Source of the DNA: Chloroflexota bacterium
GTDB taxonomy: Bacteria; Chloroflexota; Dehalococcoidia; Bin125
Assembly (NCBI GenBank): GCA_003228175.2
Contig: QGNQ01000007.1
Span: forward strand, 16,362 to 80,361
DNA length: 64,000 bases
Direction of reading: 5' to 3'
Part shown: positions 9,509-19,475 of the stretch, in pieces
Layout: each line of letters opens with the position of its first letter
Position numbering within the stretch: position 1 is the first letter of the stretch
The notes under the pieces: model-generated
Databases searched by the model: none
What the model saw: the letters and a program-made list of their open reading frames with translations, nothing else
What the model was told of the DNA's origin: nothing
Position numbers and translations under genes: made by a program

Positions 9509-10606
9509 ATGACATTGCCACACGACCCCCACCGCCAAGCCGCCTTGCGACGCTTCAGCCGCCGCAAGTTGCTCGGCGCCCTCGGCGTCGCCGGCGCTGG
9601 CGTCGTCCTGGCCGCCTGTGGCGACGGCACCAACGAAGGCGTCGTCAGCGTCGATCCGGCGGACCAAGCCAACGCGACCGACGCCACGGAAACCGGCGTG
9701 GAGCAAGCCCAGGCCCAGGCAGAGCTCAGCGTTGGCCTTGAGACCGAGCCCCTGATCTGGGTCGAACCACGCGAGGTGCTGCAAGGATCATCGTTCCTCA
9801 TCGCCATCGACGCCCCCGGCGCGGGCTTCGCCTCCGTCGCATTCGCTGGCGAAGTCCTCTCGATGCGGCAGGAAGAGTCGCGTTTCTTCGCCGTTCTCGG
9901 CCTCGACGCGCTCACCCCGGTCGGCCCCATCCCGCTCATTATCTCCGTCGCCGACGGCGCCGGAAATCCCGTTGTGAGTCGCGAAACGCTGATCGACGTC
10001 CAGGATTCTGAGTGGCAAACCGAGGTCGTCGAACTCGACGACGATAACCGTGCCCTGCTGGACCCCAACGTCATTCGCGAAGACGAAGAGACCCGGGGCC
10101 CCTTCCTGCGCGGCCAGAGCGCCGAACGCTTCTGGACCGAGCTCTTCGACCTCCCCGTGGAAGGCGTCATCACCTCCGGCTACGGGCTCCTACGCTCCTA
10201 CAACTTCCGGCCACCGACCGAGTACCACGGCGGGATGGATTTCGCCGGCGCCTCCGGCGACACCATCGTCGCTCCGGCCCCCGGCCGCGTGCTCTGGGGC
10301 GGGCAGACCCTGCGCCGCGGCGTTGGCCTCCTCATCGACCACGGCGCGGGCATCGTCAGCGGCTACTACCACATGTCGGATTTCGCCGTGCAGCCGGGGG
10401 ACTTCGTGCAACCCGGCCAGTTCATCGGCCGGGTTGGCGCGACCGGCCTCTCCACCGGGCCGCACCTGCACTGGGAAATCGTGGTCCACGGCGTCACCGT
10501 CAACCCGGTGCAGTGGATCCGCGTCTCGGACTTCCCCGATCCAGCGCAGGACTTCGAGCCGATCAACGCCCTGCCCACCCCCATCCGGGTCCAGACCCAG
10601 AGCTAG
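9509..10606 (+). CDS. M23-family metallopeptidase lipoprotein (Tat-type signal)
   Basis: 365 residues. The N-terminus carries FSRRKLLGALG followed by a hydrophobic stretch and lipobox LAAC, which suggests export by the twin-arginine system and lipidation. After an acidic linker and a beta-rich middle region comes an M23 domain with HGGMDFAG and HLHWE. It is the paralogue of the preceding gene. Its stop shares CTAG with rsmE on the other strand. A tatA gene lies far away at about 61 kb. Confidence 0.85.
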   Translation: MTLPHDPHRQAALRRFSRRKLLGALGVAGAGVVLAACGDGTNEGVVSVDPADQANATDATETGVEQAQAQAELSVGLETEPLIWVEPREVLQGSSFLIAIDAPGAGFASVAFAGEVLSMRQEESRFFAVLGLDALTPVGPIPLIISVADGAGNPVVSRETLIDVQDSEWQTEVVELDDDNRALLDPNVIREDEETRGPFLRGQSAERFWTELFDLPVEGVITSGYGLLRSYNFRPPTEYHGGMDFAGASGDTIVAPAPGRVLWGGQTLRRGVGLLIDHGAGIVSGYYHMSDFAVQPGDFVQPGQFIGRVGATGLSTGPHLHWEIVVHGVTVNPVQWIRVSDFPDPAQDFEPINALPTPIRVQTQS

Positions 10607-11409
10607 CCCGGCCTCCCAAGCGACGCCGGCGGCGCAACCTGCGGCAAGGCCCGCAGCGCCAACGCCGTTTGCACCACCGCCAGGGCCACCATGCCCGCGG
10701 TCTCCGCCCGCAGCGGCCGCGGCCCCAGCGTGACCGGCTCCCATCCCGCCGCCAGCGCCGCCTTCGCCTCCTCCGCCGAGAACCCCCCCTCCGGCCCGAT
10801 CAAGATCTGCACCGCGACAAGATCATGCACGTGCGCCGCCGCATCCGGGATGGTGTGTTCGGGCTCCAGCGCGGAGGCCATGACCCGCAAGGTGCCCGGC
10901 AAGCGAGGCTCGCTGAGCAACTCCAAGATCTCCATCGGCTCCTGGATTGGGGGCCGCTGCTCGCGCCGGCACTGCTCCGACGCTTCCGTGATCAACCGCT
11001 TCCAGCGCCCCAGGCGCTCGTTCCCCTTGCCATGCGTCAGCGAACGCGTCGCCCGCACCGGCCGAATCTCCGACGCGCCCAGCTCGGTCGCTTTCTCCAC
11101 CAACAAATCGAAGCGTTGGGGGCGAATCAGGCTCGGGCACAGCTCAATGCGCGGCGGTGGATCATCGGCCAGCGGCCGCGAGCTCACGATCTCCGCCTCC
11201 GCCGCATCCCGGCCCACCCGCATCAACTCCACCACATGCAGCTGGCCCTCGTGGATCACCTCTAAGTGGTCGCCCCGGCGCAACCGCAGCACCCGCGAGA
11301 GCCGGTGCACCAACGACCCTTGTAGCTGGACCAGCCCCGCCTCCACCGCGCCCGGATCGTCAACGAACACGCGGGGCACGAGTGAGACTGATGCTCCGCC
11401 ATTCGCCAT
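10603..11409 (-). CDS. rsmE: 16S rRNA (uracil-1498-N3)-methyltransferase RsmE
   Basis: 268 residues from ATG 11409, overlapping the 3' end of prmA by 50 bp; an upstream in-frame extension is less likely. The N-terminal PUA-like part (VLRLRRGDHLEVIHEG) is followed by the SPOUT methyltransferase with IGPEGGFSAEE and LGPRPLRAETAG, the knot motifs of RsmE. It methylates U1498 of 16S rRNA. It is the last gene of the heat-shock transcript, an order common in Gram-positive-type genomes. Confidence 0.93.
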   Translation of the reverse strand: MANGGASVSLVPRVFVDDPGAVEAGLVQLQGSLVHRLSRVLRLRRGDHLEVIHEGQLHVVELMRVGRDAAEAEIVSSRPLADDPPPRIELCPSLIRPQRFDLLVEKATELGASEIRPVRATRSLTHGKGNERLGRWKRLITEASEQCRREQRPPIQEPMEILELLSEPRLPGTLRVMASALEPEHTIPDAAAHVHDLVAVQILIGPEGGFSAEEAKAALAAGWEPVTLGPRPLRAETAGMVALAVVQTALALRALPQVAPPASLGRPG

Positions 11410-12364
11410 CGCTGTACACCTCATGTTGTTGCAACGGTGTCGCCCGGACGGCCGCCGCCACGCGGGGCAGCCGCGGCGCAATGATGCCGCCCAGAAGGCA
11501 GTGCCCCCCCGGGCGCGTGTTGGCCGCCAGCGCCGGCAGCATCGTCACAATCACACCGGCGCTGATGTTCGCCACGACCACATCGTACGGATCCCCATCG
11601 CCTGGGGTAGCCCCATCCAACTCCGCGACCGCCGGCGCGTCCGCCAGACGCACCTCCACGTTCTCCAGCCCGTTCAGCGCCACGTTCCGACGCGCCGCCT
11701 CAACGGCCTGCGGATCGATGTCGAACGCGTGCACAGACGCGGCGCCCAGCTTTCCCGCCGCACAGGCCAGGATGCCCGATCCGGTACCCACATCCAGCAC
11801 TCGATCCCCAGGCTGGATCACACGCTCCAGCGCCGCCAGCGCCATCCGCGTCGTGGGATGGCCGCCCGTGCCGAAGGCCAATCCCGGCTCCAGATTCACC
11901 ACGATCTCGCCCCGCTGAGGCACCTCTGCGCAGGGACGCGGACGCACCAGCAACCGACCGGCCCGCACCGGCTGCAAGTACCGATGAAAGGCGGTCTCCC
12001 AGTCCGACCGCCGTTGCGCGTCGAATTCCAGCGCCGCGAACTCCGCTCCCCGGCCCGCCCTCTCCAACAGCGCGCGCAGCAACGCCCGCGCATCGCTCAA
12101 CTGCGACGCGGGCACGTAGCAGCAAACGCGGGGACCCAACGCGCCCCCCGCGCCGGCATCGCCGCCCAGCGTCACCTCCCCAAAGTCCTCGCCCTGCTGG
12201 AACGGCCAATCCACCACGACCCCCGCCGGTGTCACCTGCTCGAAAATGGCCGTCGTGAGCTCCAGGGCGTCCACAGCGACCGTCAGCGAGACGCGCCACC
12301 ACTCGTCCTCCCGACGCGCGGGAGCCGGCGCTCGCGGACCGGCCGATTTAGGCGCTGAAGGCAT
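11360..12364 (-). CDS. prmA: ribosomal protein L11 methyltransferase PrmA
   Basis: 334 residues from ATG 12364, which overlaps the dnaJ 3' end by 17 bp. The C-terminal Rossmann methyltransferase has motif [15 protein letters not shown] and the family motif VVANISAGV. The N-terminal half is the L11-binding domain. It methylates ribosomal protein L11 using SAM. Between dnaJ and rsmE, it is part of the same tightly overlapping operon. Confidence 0.92.
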   Translation of the reverse strand: MPSAPKSAGPRAPAPARREDEWWRVSLTVAVDALELTTAIFEQVTPAGVVVDWPFQQGEDFGEVTLGGDAGAGGALGPRVCCYVPASQLSDARALLRALLERAGRGAEFAALEFDAQRRSDWETAFHRYLQPVRAGRLLVRPRPCAEVPQRGEIVVNLEPGLAFGTGGHPTTRMALAALERVIQPGDRVLDVGTGSGILACAAGKLGAASVHAFDIDPQAVEAARRNVALNGLENVEVRLADAPAVAELDGATPGDGDPYDVVVANISAGVIVTMLPALAANTRPGGHCLLGGIIAPRLPRVAAAVRATPLQQHEVYSDGEWRSISLTRAPRVR

Positions 12365-13469
12365 CCTTGACCCGCGAGAAGAAGCCGCGACCGTTCCCCA
12401 CCGCGGGCGTTTCCAGCACGCCATCCAACTCCTCGAACAGCGCGCGCTGCTCCGCGCTCAGCTTCGTCGGCACCTGCACGTCCACGCCCACAATGAGGTC
12501 GCCACGAGAGCGGCCGCGCAGGTGCGGGACGCCACGCTTGCGAACCCGGAAGACGGACCCGGCCTGCGTCCCGGGCGGGATCTCCAACGCCTCGTCCCCC
12601 TCCTCCACATCCAACGTCGGAATCGCCGCCGTCGTCCCCAGCGCCGCCTGCGCTACGGTAATCGGCAAGCTGATCCGCAGATCGTCCCCCTCCCGCTCGA
12701 ACACCTTGTGCGGCTTCACGTGCAGCTCCACGTACAGATTCCCCCGCGGCCCTCCGCGCTGGCCCGCGTCGCCTTCGGCGCTGAGGCGCATCTGCGACCC
12801 GTCATCCACGCCACCCGGCACCTTCACCTGCAGCCGTCGGTTCCGACGCTCCCGCCCCAGCCCCCCGCAATTCCCGCAGGGACTCGTAATGATGGCGCCC
12901 TCCCCCGCGCAGCGGTCGCAGGCGGAGACGTTCACGAACTGCCCAAACACCGACCGCTGCACGCGGCGCACCTCGCCGCTGCCGGCGCACTGGCCGCAGG
13001 CCTCCGGTTGGGTTCCCGGTTCCGCGCCGCTGCCTGAACAGACCGTGCAATCCTCCAGCCGGCTGACCCGGACCTCCTTTTCCGCCCCGAACACCGCCTC
13101 CTCGAACTTCAGCTCTTGGCGCACCCGCAGATCCTCACCGCGCGAGGGCCCGCGCGCCCCCCGGCGCCCCCCGAAAAACGCATCGAAGATGTCGCCAAAC
13201 CCGCCGAAGTCGAACCCCTCGAACCCGCGCGACGGACCAAAGTCCGCGCTCGGGCCGTACTGGTCGTACCGCGCACGCTTCTCCGGATCCGACAGGATCT
13301 CGTACGCCTCGCCGATCTCCTTGAACCGCTCCGCCGCATCCGCTGCGCTGTTCCGGTCGGGGTGGTACTGCATCGCCAGCTTGCGAAAGGCGCTCTTCAG
13401 CTCCTCCGCCGACGCGGACCGCTCAACACCCAAGACTTCGTAGAAATCGCGCTTGCTCGCAGTGGCCAT
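12348..13469 (-). CDS. dnaJ: chaperone DnaJ
   Basis: 373 residues from ATG 13469; a TTG three codons upstream is an alternative. It has the J domain with HPD (YHPDRN), a Gly/Phe-rich region ([12 protein letters not shown]) and four zinc-binding repeats ([32 protein letters not shown]). The C-terminal substrate-binding domains are complete. It is the DnaK co-chaperone, encoded directly after dnaK. Confidence 0.96.
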   Translation of the reverse strand: MATASKRDFYEVLGVERSASAEELKSAFRKLAMQYHPDRNSAADAAERFKEIGEAYEILSDPEKRARYDQYGPSADFGPSRGFEGFDFGGFGDIFDAFFGGRRGARGPSRGEDLRVRQELKFEEAVFGAEKEVRVSRLEDCTVCSGSGAEPGTQPEACGQCAGSGEVRRVQRSVFGQFVNVSACDRCAGEGAIITSPCGNCGGLGRERRNRRLQVKVPGGVDDGSQMRLSAEGDAGQRGGPRGNLYVELHVKPHKVFEREGDDLRISLPITVAQAALGTTAAIPTLDVEEGDEALEIPPGTQAGSVFRVRKRGVPHLRGRSRGDLIVGVDVQVPTKLSAEQRALFEELDGVLETPAVGNGRGFFSRVKDAFSA

Positions 13470-13561
13470 ATCGCTCAATCGTAACGGAGGCCCATCCTAA
13501 CGACGGCCACCCCCACACCGGGCGCTGAAGCGCCCCCTGCGGAATCCACCAGCCCCGACGG

Positions 13562-15523
13562 CTAGACCTCGCGGAACTCCCCCTCAACCGTCCCAGCCTC
13601 TTCGGCATTCTCCGAACTCGCGCCGCCCTCGCCATCCGGCTCGGGACCAGCAGCGCCCCCATCGGGACCGCCATCAGGACTGCCATCAGGACCGGCCGCG
13701 TCCGCCTCCGGCGCACCTTGGCCGTAGACCGCCTCACCCACCTTCATCAACGTCCCGTTGAGCGCATCCAGCGCGGCTTGCAGCGCCGCCGCGTCCGGCG
13801 TCTCGGCCGCCAGGCCGTCCCGCACCGCCTTGATCTGCGCTTCGACTTCGGTCTTCAGCTCCGCGTCGATCTTGTCTTCCTGCTCTACCAGCAGCTTCTC
13901 CGCGCGGTAGGCAGACGTGTCCGCAACGTTGAGCAGCTCCGCCGCCTCGCGACGCGCCTTGTCCTCGTCCGCGTGCAGCTCCGCGTCCTGGCGCATCTGC
14001 TCCACTTCCGCATCATCCAGGCCAGAGCCCGCCTGAATCGTGATCTTCTGTTCCGCCCCGCTGCCCTTATCGGCGGCCGCCACATTGATGATCCCGTTCG
14101 CATCAATGTCGAACGTCACCTCAATCTGCGGCAGCCCGCGCGGCGCCGGCAGGATCCCGTCCAGCACGAACTTGCCCAGCGACTTGTTGTCGCCGGCCAT
14201 CTCGCGCTCACCCTGCAGCACATGAATCTCCACCTGCGGCTGGTTGTCGGCAGCGGTCGAAAAGACCTGACTCTTGCTCGTCGGGATCGTCGAGTTGCGC
14301 TCGATCAGCGGCGTACGCACCCCGCCCAGCGTCTCGATACCCAGCGTCAGCGGCGTCACGTCCAGCAGCAGGACATCCTTGACGTCGCCCTTCAGCACCC
14401 CGGCCTGGATCGCCGCCCCGATCGCCACCACCTCGTCCGGATTGACCGAGCGGTTGGGCTCCCGACCGAAGAACGCCTGCACCTTCTCCTGCACCAGCGG
14501 CATTCGCGTCTGGCCGCCCACCAGGACCACCTCGTTGATGCTTGAGGCGGCCACACCCGCGTCCTTAAGCGCCGCCTGGCAGGGCCCCAAGGTGGACTCC
14601 ACCAAATCCTCCGTCAGCTGCTCCAGCTTGGCCCGCGAGAGCGGGATGTTGAAATGCTTGGGCCCGCTGGAGTCCGCCGTGATGTACGGCAGGTTGACCT
14701 CCGTCGCCTGCGTCGTCGACAGCTCAATCTTGGCCCGCTCCGCTGCCTCCTTGAGACGCTGCAGCGCCATGCGGTCCTCCCGCAGATCGATGCCCTGGAC
14801 CTTGCGGAACTCGTCCACCAAGTAGTCGATCACCCGCTGGTCGAAGTCGTCGCCACCCAGGTGGGTATTGCCATTCGTCGATTTGACCTGGAAGGTGCCC
14901 TCGCCGATCTCCAGAATCGACACGTCGAACGTGCCGCCTCCCAGGTCGTAGACCGCGATCAGCTCCTCCCCCTTCTTCTCCAGCCCGTACGACAGCGCCG
15001 CCGCCGTCGGCTCATTCACAATGCGCAGCACGTTCAAGCCCGCGATTTTGCCCGCATCCTTCGTCGCGTTGCGCTGACTGTCGTCGAAGTACGCGGGCAC
15101 CGTGATCACGGCATCCGTCACCGTCTCGCCCAGGTAGGCTTCCGCGTCCGCCTTCAGCTTCTGCAGGATCATCGCCGCGATCTCAGGCGGGCTGTACGCC
15201 TTCCCGCTCATCGTCACCCACGCGTCGCCGTTGTCCGCCTTCACCACCTCGAACGGCAGCAGCTTCATCGACTCCTGCACGATCGGATCCTCGAACCGAC
15301 GCCCCATCAGCCGCTTCACGCTGAAGATCGTGTTGTCCGGATTCGTGATCGCCTGTCGTTTCGCGACCGTGCCAACCACCCGCTCCTCGTCCTTACTCAT
15401 CGCCACCATGGACGGCGTCGTTCGGTTGCCCTCCTGGTTCGGGATGACGATCGGCTCGCCGCCCTCCATCACCGCCACGACCGAATTCGTCGTGCCCAGG
15501 TCAATGCCAATGACTTTCGCCAT
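13562..15523 (-). CDS. dnaK: chaperone DnaK (Hsp70)
   Basis: 653 residues beginning [14 protein letters not shown], with phosphate-binding motif [12 protein letters not shown], the substrate-binding domain and an acidic Gly/Asp-rich tail. A good ribosome binding site (GGAGGGAAGG) lies upstream. It is the ATP-dependent Hsp70 of the heat-shock operon, with co-factors GrpE and DnaJ encoded on either side. Length and motifs are standard. Confidence 0.98.
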   Translation of the reverse strand: MAKVIGIDLGTTNSVVAVMEGGEPIVIPNQEGNRTTPSMVAMSKDEERVVGTVAKRQAITNPDNTIFSVKRLMGRRFEDPIVQESMKLLPFEVVKADNGDAWVTMSGKAYSPPEIAAMILQKLKADAEAYLGETVTDAVITVPAYFDDSQRNATKDAGKIAGLNVLRIVNEPTAAALSYGLEKKGEELIAVYDLGGGTFDVSILEIGEGTFQVKSTNGNTHLGGDDFDQRVIDYLVDEFRKVQGIDLREDRMALQRLKEAAERAKIELSTTQATEVNLPYITADSSGPKHFNIPLSRAKLEQLTEDLVESTLGPCQAALKDAGVAASSINEVVLVGGQTRMPLVQEKVQAFFGREPNRSVNPDEVVAIGAAIQAGVLKGDVKDVLLLDVTPLTLGIETLGGVRTPLIERNSTIPTSKSQVFSTAADNQPQVEIHVLQGEREMAGDNKSLGKFVLDGILPAPRGLPQIEVTFDIDANGIINVAAADKGSGAEQKITIQAGSGLDDAEVEQMRQDAELHADEDKARREAAELLNVADTSAYRAEKLLVEQEDKIDAELKTEVEAQIKAVRDGLAAETPDAAALQAALDALNGTLMKVGEAVYGQGAPEADAAGPDGSPDGGPDGGAAGPEPDGEGGASSENAEEAGTVEGEFREV

Positions 15524-15574
15524 GGTCTCGTCTACCTTCCCTCCCGGCCGGGTCTCTCGCCCGTGCCGGTATTC

Positions 15575-16204
15575 CTACACCGTGTCGTTGTCGTTGTCGT
15601 GCGCGTCGCCTATCGCCGACGCCGAATCTCCGCTGCCGCTCGCCGCGCCGCCCTGCCCCACAACCACCAACGCCGGCCGCAGCACACGCGCGCCCAGCAG
15701 ATAGCCCTTGCGCACCTGCGCCAGGACTTCGTTGTCTGGGCCCGGCCCCTGGCTCACGGCCTCGTGATAGTTCGGGTCGAAGGCGTGCCCCTCCGCCGCA
15801 ATCGGCTGCACCCCCAGGCGATCCAGGAAATGCCCCAAGTCCTTGCGGATCAGCAGGATCCCCTCGGCCCACGCCTCCGGATCGTCCTGCCGATCCGTCT
15901 CGAAGGCCCGCTCGAAATTGTCGATCACCGACAGCAGCTCAAGCAGCAGCGCCCCCGTCGCCTGGGCGGAACGCTCGCTGACCTCCGCGCTGCTGCGGCG
16001 CTTCAGATTCTCGTAGTCTGCCCGCGCCCGTTTCCAGTCCGCCAACCGCTCTTCGGACGCCGCACGCGTGCGCTCCAACTCCCCCCGCAGCTCCTCGACC
16101 TCCGCCGCCAGCACACCGTCCGACAGCCCAGGCAGATCGCCCAACGCCTCGCCGTCCGCTTCGGCCCCGCCCTCCTGCGACTGCCCGGCATCCATCGCGC
16201 TCAT
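15575..16204 (-). CDS. grpE: nucleotide exchange factor GrpE
   Basis: 209 residues with an acidic N-terminus, a long coiled coil (VEELRGELERTRAASEERL) and the typical core motif FDPNYHEAVSQ near the end of the beta domain. It has an extra Gly/Ser/Asp-rich C-terminal tail. GrpE drives ADP release from DnaK. Its ATG overlaps the hrcA stop as ATGA, implying translational coupling. Confidence 0.95.
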   Translation of the reverse strand: MSAMDAGQSQEGGAEADGEALGDLPGLSDGVLAAEVEELRGELERTRAASEERLADWKRARADYENLKRRSSAEVSERSAQATGALLLELLSVIDNFERAFETDRQDDPEAWAEGILLIRKDLGHFLDRLGVQPIAAEGHAFDPNYHEAVSQGPGPDNEVLAQVRKGYLLGARVLRPALVVVGQGGAASGSGDSASAIGDAHDNDNDTV

Positions 16205-17223
16205 CCGTAGACGCGCTCCATCATCTCTTCAAGCAGGCTGCTCAGGTAGCGCACCGTCGCCACCCCGCGGCCATAGTGCATCCGCGTTGGTCCCACCAAC
16301 GCCACGTATCCCGACATGTCCGCCTGGTCGCCGTAGGGCGCAACCACCACCGAGCAATGCTGCAGCTCGAAGGCCGGATTCTCATCGCCGATCACCACAC
16401 TCACGCCGCCACGCTCCAACGACCCCATCGGCACCACGCGCTCCGTCGCCCGTTGGTCCACCAGGTTCATGATGTCCAGCGCGCTGGTGTGGTCCTCGCG
16501 GTACTCCGGCTGGCCCAGCATCCCGGCCACGCCCTCCACCCGCACCGCCGCCTCACGGGCAGACTCCTCTCTCAGAATGCCCGTCAATGTCTCCAGCATC
16601 CGCTGCTCGTTTGCGTCCTCGGCATCCGTCGCCAAGCGCAGTTCGCTCGCCGTCCGGCCTGACACCCGCTCATTCAATCGGGCCGCCATCAGACTCAGAT
16701 CCGCCTGCGCAAACGCCCCGTCCAGCGGCACGAGCTGCTTCAGCACCCGGGCCTCCCGCAGCACCACGACCAGCAGCGCCAGTAAGTCGTTCAGGCTGAT
16801 TAACTCCAGGTGCTTGACGCGCAACTCCCGCGATCGCGGGGGCGACACGAGCGCCAACAAACCCAACGACCGCGCCAGCAAGCCGGCCGCCAGATCCGCC
16901 CACTCGTCCAGCTCGGGCGCCGCCTGGAAGAACTGGTGCCGGATCGTGGCTTGCTCATCAACCGGCAGATCCGCCTGCCCCATCAGCGACTCCACGAAGT
17001 AGCGGTAGCCCAGATCCGACGGCACCCGCCCGGCCGAGGTGTGTGGCTGCTCCAGCAGCCCCTCCTCTTCCAGGGCCTGCATCTCGTGCCGAATCGTCGC
17101 CGGCGACGCCGGCACCCCGTACTTGTCGTGAATCGTGCGCGATCCCACCGGTGCAGCCGTCTCCACGTACTCCCGCACAATGATTTGGAGGATCCCGGCC
17201 CGTCGATCCGTGACAGCCGCCAT
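16201..17223 (-). CDS. hrcA: heat-inducible transcription repressor HrcA
   Basis: 340 residues. The N-terminal winged helix includes SRTIHDKYGVPASPATIRHEM, shortened here to its key stretch ASPATIRHEM, followed by LLEQPHTSAGRVPSDLGYR, the standard HrcA motif. The C-terminal dimerisation and GAF-like parts are complete. HrcA binds the CIRCE operator, which lies 17 bp upstream of its own start, so it should autoregulate the whole operon. Confidence 0.96.
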   Translation of the reverse strand: MAAVTDRRAGILQIIVREYVETAAPVGSRTIHDKYGVPASPATIRHEMQALEEEGLLEQPHTSAGRVPSDLGYRYFVESLMGQADLPVDEQATIRHQFFQAAPELDEWADLAAGLLARSLGLLALVSPPRSRELRVKHLELISLNDLLALLVVVLREARVLKQLVPLDGAFAQADLSLMAARLNERVSGRTASELRLATDAEDANEQRMLETLTGILREESAREAAVRVEGVAGMLGQPEYREDHTSALDIMNLVDQRATERVVPMGSLERGGVSVVIGDENPAFELQHCSVVVAPYGDQADMSGYVALVGPTRMHYGRGVATVRYLSSLLEEMMERVYG

Positions 17224-17239
17224 CTGGCCCCTCCCTCAG

Positions 17240-17266
17240 TTAGCACTCTCGCATGGAGAGTGCTAA
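17240..17266 (-). promoter_or_regulatory. CIRCE operator (HrcA binding site)
   Basis: A perfect 9-bp inverted repeat TTAGCACTC, nine-base spacer, GAGTGCTAA. This is the consensus CIRCE. It sits between the candidate promoter and the hrcA start, so HrcA binding would block transcription of hrcA-grpE-dnaK-dnaJ-prmA-rsmE. Confidence 0.97.
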
Positions 17267-17275
17267 TCCGCGCTG

Positions 17276-17305
17276 ATCGTAGCAGCGGGCCCGTCGAGGG
17301 GTCAA
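17276..17305 (-). promoter_or_regulatory. candidate sigma-A promoter of the heat-shock operon
   Basis: On the minus strand TTGACC (17300-17305) and TACGAT (17276-17281) are separated by 18 bp. The expected transcription start falls just before the CIRCE operator, the usual arrangement for HrcA control. Confidence 0.72.
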
Positions 17306-17364
17306 TCGAGCACCGCGTTATTCCCGCGCTTGGCCTTGCGCCGAACGCGGGCCACACTGCAACC

Positions 17365-18588
17365 ATGCCAGCTGAATCTGCGCCCGATGAAGAACGACGC
17401 GTCGTCATCACCGGCGTGGGCGCCATCGCCGCCGCTGGCGCCGACGCCCCGGCCGTCTGGGACGCGCTCCTCGCCGGTCGATCCGCCCTGACCCCGCTGC
17501 CGCCCGGACTCCTTCCTCGTCCCGCCCTCGCCGGCCAAATCGAGAACTACCCGGGCCCCGCCGGCGTCCCCGCCGACTTCGCCGCCCGACTCAGCCGCGC
17601 CTCCCAATTCGCCCTCGACGCCGCCATCCAGGCCATCGCCGACGCCCGCATCGCGTTTACCGCCGAGAACGCCTACTCCGTCGCCTCGCTCGTGGGCGCC
17701 GCCCACGGGGCCGACCCCGCAGGTCCAGCGGCGCCGCTCTTCAGCGCCGGACTGGCCGGCGCAAGTACCGGACTCAACATCGCCGGGCCCAGCTACGCGA
17801 TTAACGCCGGCGCCGCCTCCGGCCTCGTCGCAATGCTCCAAGCGGCGGCCATGATCCGCGCGGGCGACGTGCATGCCGCCCTCGCCGGCGGCGCCGAGGC
17901 CCCCCTCCGCCCCGAGATCATCGCCGCCTACGACTCGCTGCATCTGCTCTCCTCGCAAGCCACCCCAAATGCGCTCCGCCCCTTCGACCTCCTGCGCGAC
18001 GGCACGGTCCTGGGAGAAGGCGCCGCCATCTTCCTGCTCGAGGATCGCGAGTTAGCCGTCCAGCGCGGCGCACGCGTCTACGGCGAAATCCTCGGCGGGG
18101 CCGTGACGGCGGGCCCTGCCGGTGACGGCGCCCCCCCCACCGACGTCGATATCGCACGCCAGGCCATCGGCCGCACCCTGCGAACGGCCGGCCGCAGTCC
18201 CCAAGAGGTCGACCTCGTCTTCACCGCGGGCGGCGGCACCCAGGCCGGCGACGCCCGCGAGACCGACATCCTGGAGCGATCGTTCGGCACCCGCATCCTC
18301 GACATGTACGTCACCGCCACCACTCCCGTGCTCGGCCACACCATCGGCGCCAGCGGCCCCCTCGCCACCCTCGCCGCGCTCTTCGCACTGGCGCAGCAAA
18401 CCGTGCCGCCCCACCCCACCTACGCGGACCCAGACCCGGATTGCGCCCTGGACATCACCGTGCGGCCCCAGACCGATCACCTGCACTCCGCCCTCATCAG
18501 CGCCTACGGCTCCGCCGGGCAGAACGCCGCGATGCTGATCGCGCCGCATCGGGCCGAGCGGGGCGACGAACTCCCTGTCGTCCTCTAA
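17365..18588 (+). CDS. ketosynthase-fold (FabF-like) protein lacking catalytic Cys and first His
   Basis: 407 residues from ATG 17365, beginning with the FabF-type VVITGVGAIAAAG. The overall thiolase fold is recognisable, but the catalytic segment reads NAGAASG where active enzymes have a Cys before ASG. The first catalytic His motif reads FTAGGGTQAGD instead of AHGTGT. The second His is kept (VLGHTIGASG). The pattern resembles chain-length-factor or KS-beta subunits, which also lack the Cys. No active ketosynthase or ACP gene is next to it. It is divergent from the heat-shock operon and followed 20 bp later by an MBL-like gene. Confidence 0.85.
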   Translation: MPAESAPDEERRVVITGVGAIAAAGADAPAVWDALLAGRSALTPLPPGLLPRPALAGQIENYPGPAGVPADFAARLSRASQFALDAAIQAIADARIAFTAENAYSVASLVGAAHGADPAGPAAPLFSAGLAGASTGLNIAGPSYAINAGAASGLVAMLQAAAMIRAGDVHAALAGGAEAPLRPEIIAAYDSLHLLSSQATPNALRPFDLLRDGTVLGEGAAIFLLEDRELAVQRGARVYGEILGGAVTAGPAGDGAPPTDVDIARQAIGRTLRTAGRSPQEVDLVFTAGGGTQAGDARETDILERSFGTRILDMYVTATTPVLGHTIGASGPLATLAALFALAQQTVPPHPTYADPDPDCALDITVRPQTDHLHSALISAYGSAGQNAAMLIAPHRAERGDELPVVL

Positions 18589-18608
18589 CACCGCGAAGGA
18601 GCAGACGT

Positions 18609-19337
18609 ATGGACATCGCCTGGATCGGTCATGCCGCCTTTCGCCTGCGCGGTCGCGACGCCGCCGTCGTCCTGGACCCCTGCCCCTCCAGCACCGGTTT
18701 CCGCTTGGGCCGCCCCCAAGCCGACATCGTCACCATCTCCAATCCGGCCCCGGAGCACGCCTGGGCCCAAGGCGTCGGCGGCGAGCCCGCCCACCTGGAC
18801 GCGCCCGGTGAATATGAGATCCACAACGTCCTGGTCACCAGCGTCGTCACCAACCGGCCCGCCGTCGCCCGCCCCGCGCCAGACCCGGACGAGCCAGCTG
18901 ATGGGGATGAGCCGGACAAGCCCCTGACTCCCCCGCCAACCCCGACTCCCCCCACAGCCACCGTCATCCGCAATCTCGGCTTCGTCGTCACCATCGATGA
19001 AGTAGTCGTCGCGCACTTGGGCGACCTCCGGAGCGAGCCCTCTCCCCAAGCGATGGAGGAGCTCAGCCGCGCCGACGTGCTCCTGATCCCCGTGGGCGGG
19101 AACGGGCACCTCGATGCCAAGACGGCCGTCAAGGTCGCCGGCGCCATCGACGCCCGACTCGTCATTCCCATGCTCTACAAAGTCGGCCCGGAAACCGCGC
19201 TGCTGGACCCCGTCGACGCCTTTCTCAGCGCCATGGGCGCGGCCGCCCCCGAGACGCTCGACAATCACATCAACGTGACCAGTGGCGGCCTCGGCCAGCA
19301 CACCGTCGTGCAGGTGCTCGCGCCGCGCGGCGTCTGA
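18609..19337 (+). CDS. MBL-fold protein (UlaG/Lactamase_B_3-like), metal ligands degenerate
   Basis: 242 residues from ATG 18609. It starts with WIGHAAFRLRG and contains APGEYEIHNV and VAHLGDL, all landmarks of the UlaG-like metallo-beta-lactamase subfamily. The first metal-binding motif, expected as HxHxxH after VTIS, reads NPAPEH, and the late histidine of the IPMHY-type motif is absent (IPMLYKVGP). An Asp/Pro-rich insertion follows residue 95. Probably non-hydrolytic or binding metal differently. It is likely co-transcribed with the preceding ketosynthase-like gene. Confidence 0.78.
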   Translation: MDIAWIGHAAFRLRGRDAAVVLDPCPSSTGFRLGRPQADIVTISNPAPEHAWAQGVGGEPAHLDAPGEYEIHNVLVTSVVTNRPAVARPAPDPDEPADGDEPDKPLTPPPTPTPPTATVIRNLGFVVTIDEVVVAHLGDLRSEPSPQAMEELSRADVLLIPVGGNGHLDAKTAVKVAGAIDARLVIPMLYKVGPETALLDPVDAFLSAMGAAAPETLDNHINVTSGGLGQHTVVQVLAPRGV

Positions 19338-19475
19338 CGCCAGCGCCACGCCCCCGGGAACGCCCTCAGAACATGGGCGCGCGATCAACTTGCGGTGCGA
19401 CGAAACCCTCGGGTCGCCATCAGAAACCTTGCCGCGCCATCAGACCAAGGCGCCGGCAGCGCGGTCGCGCGACGA

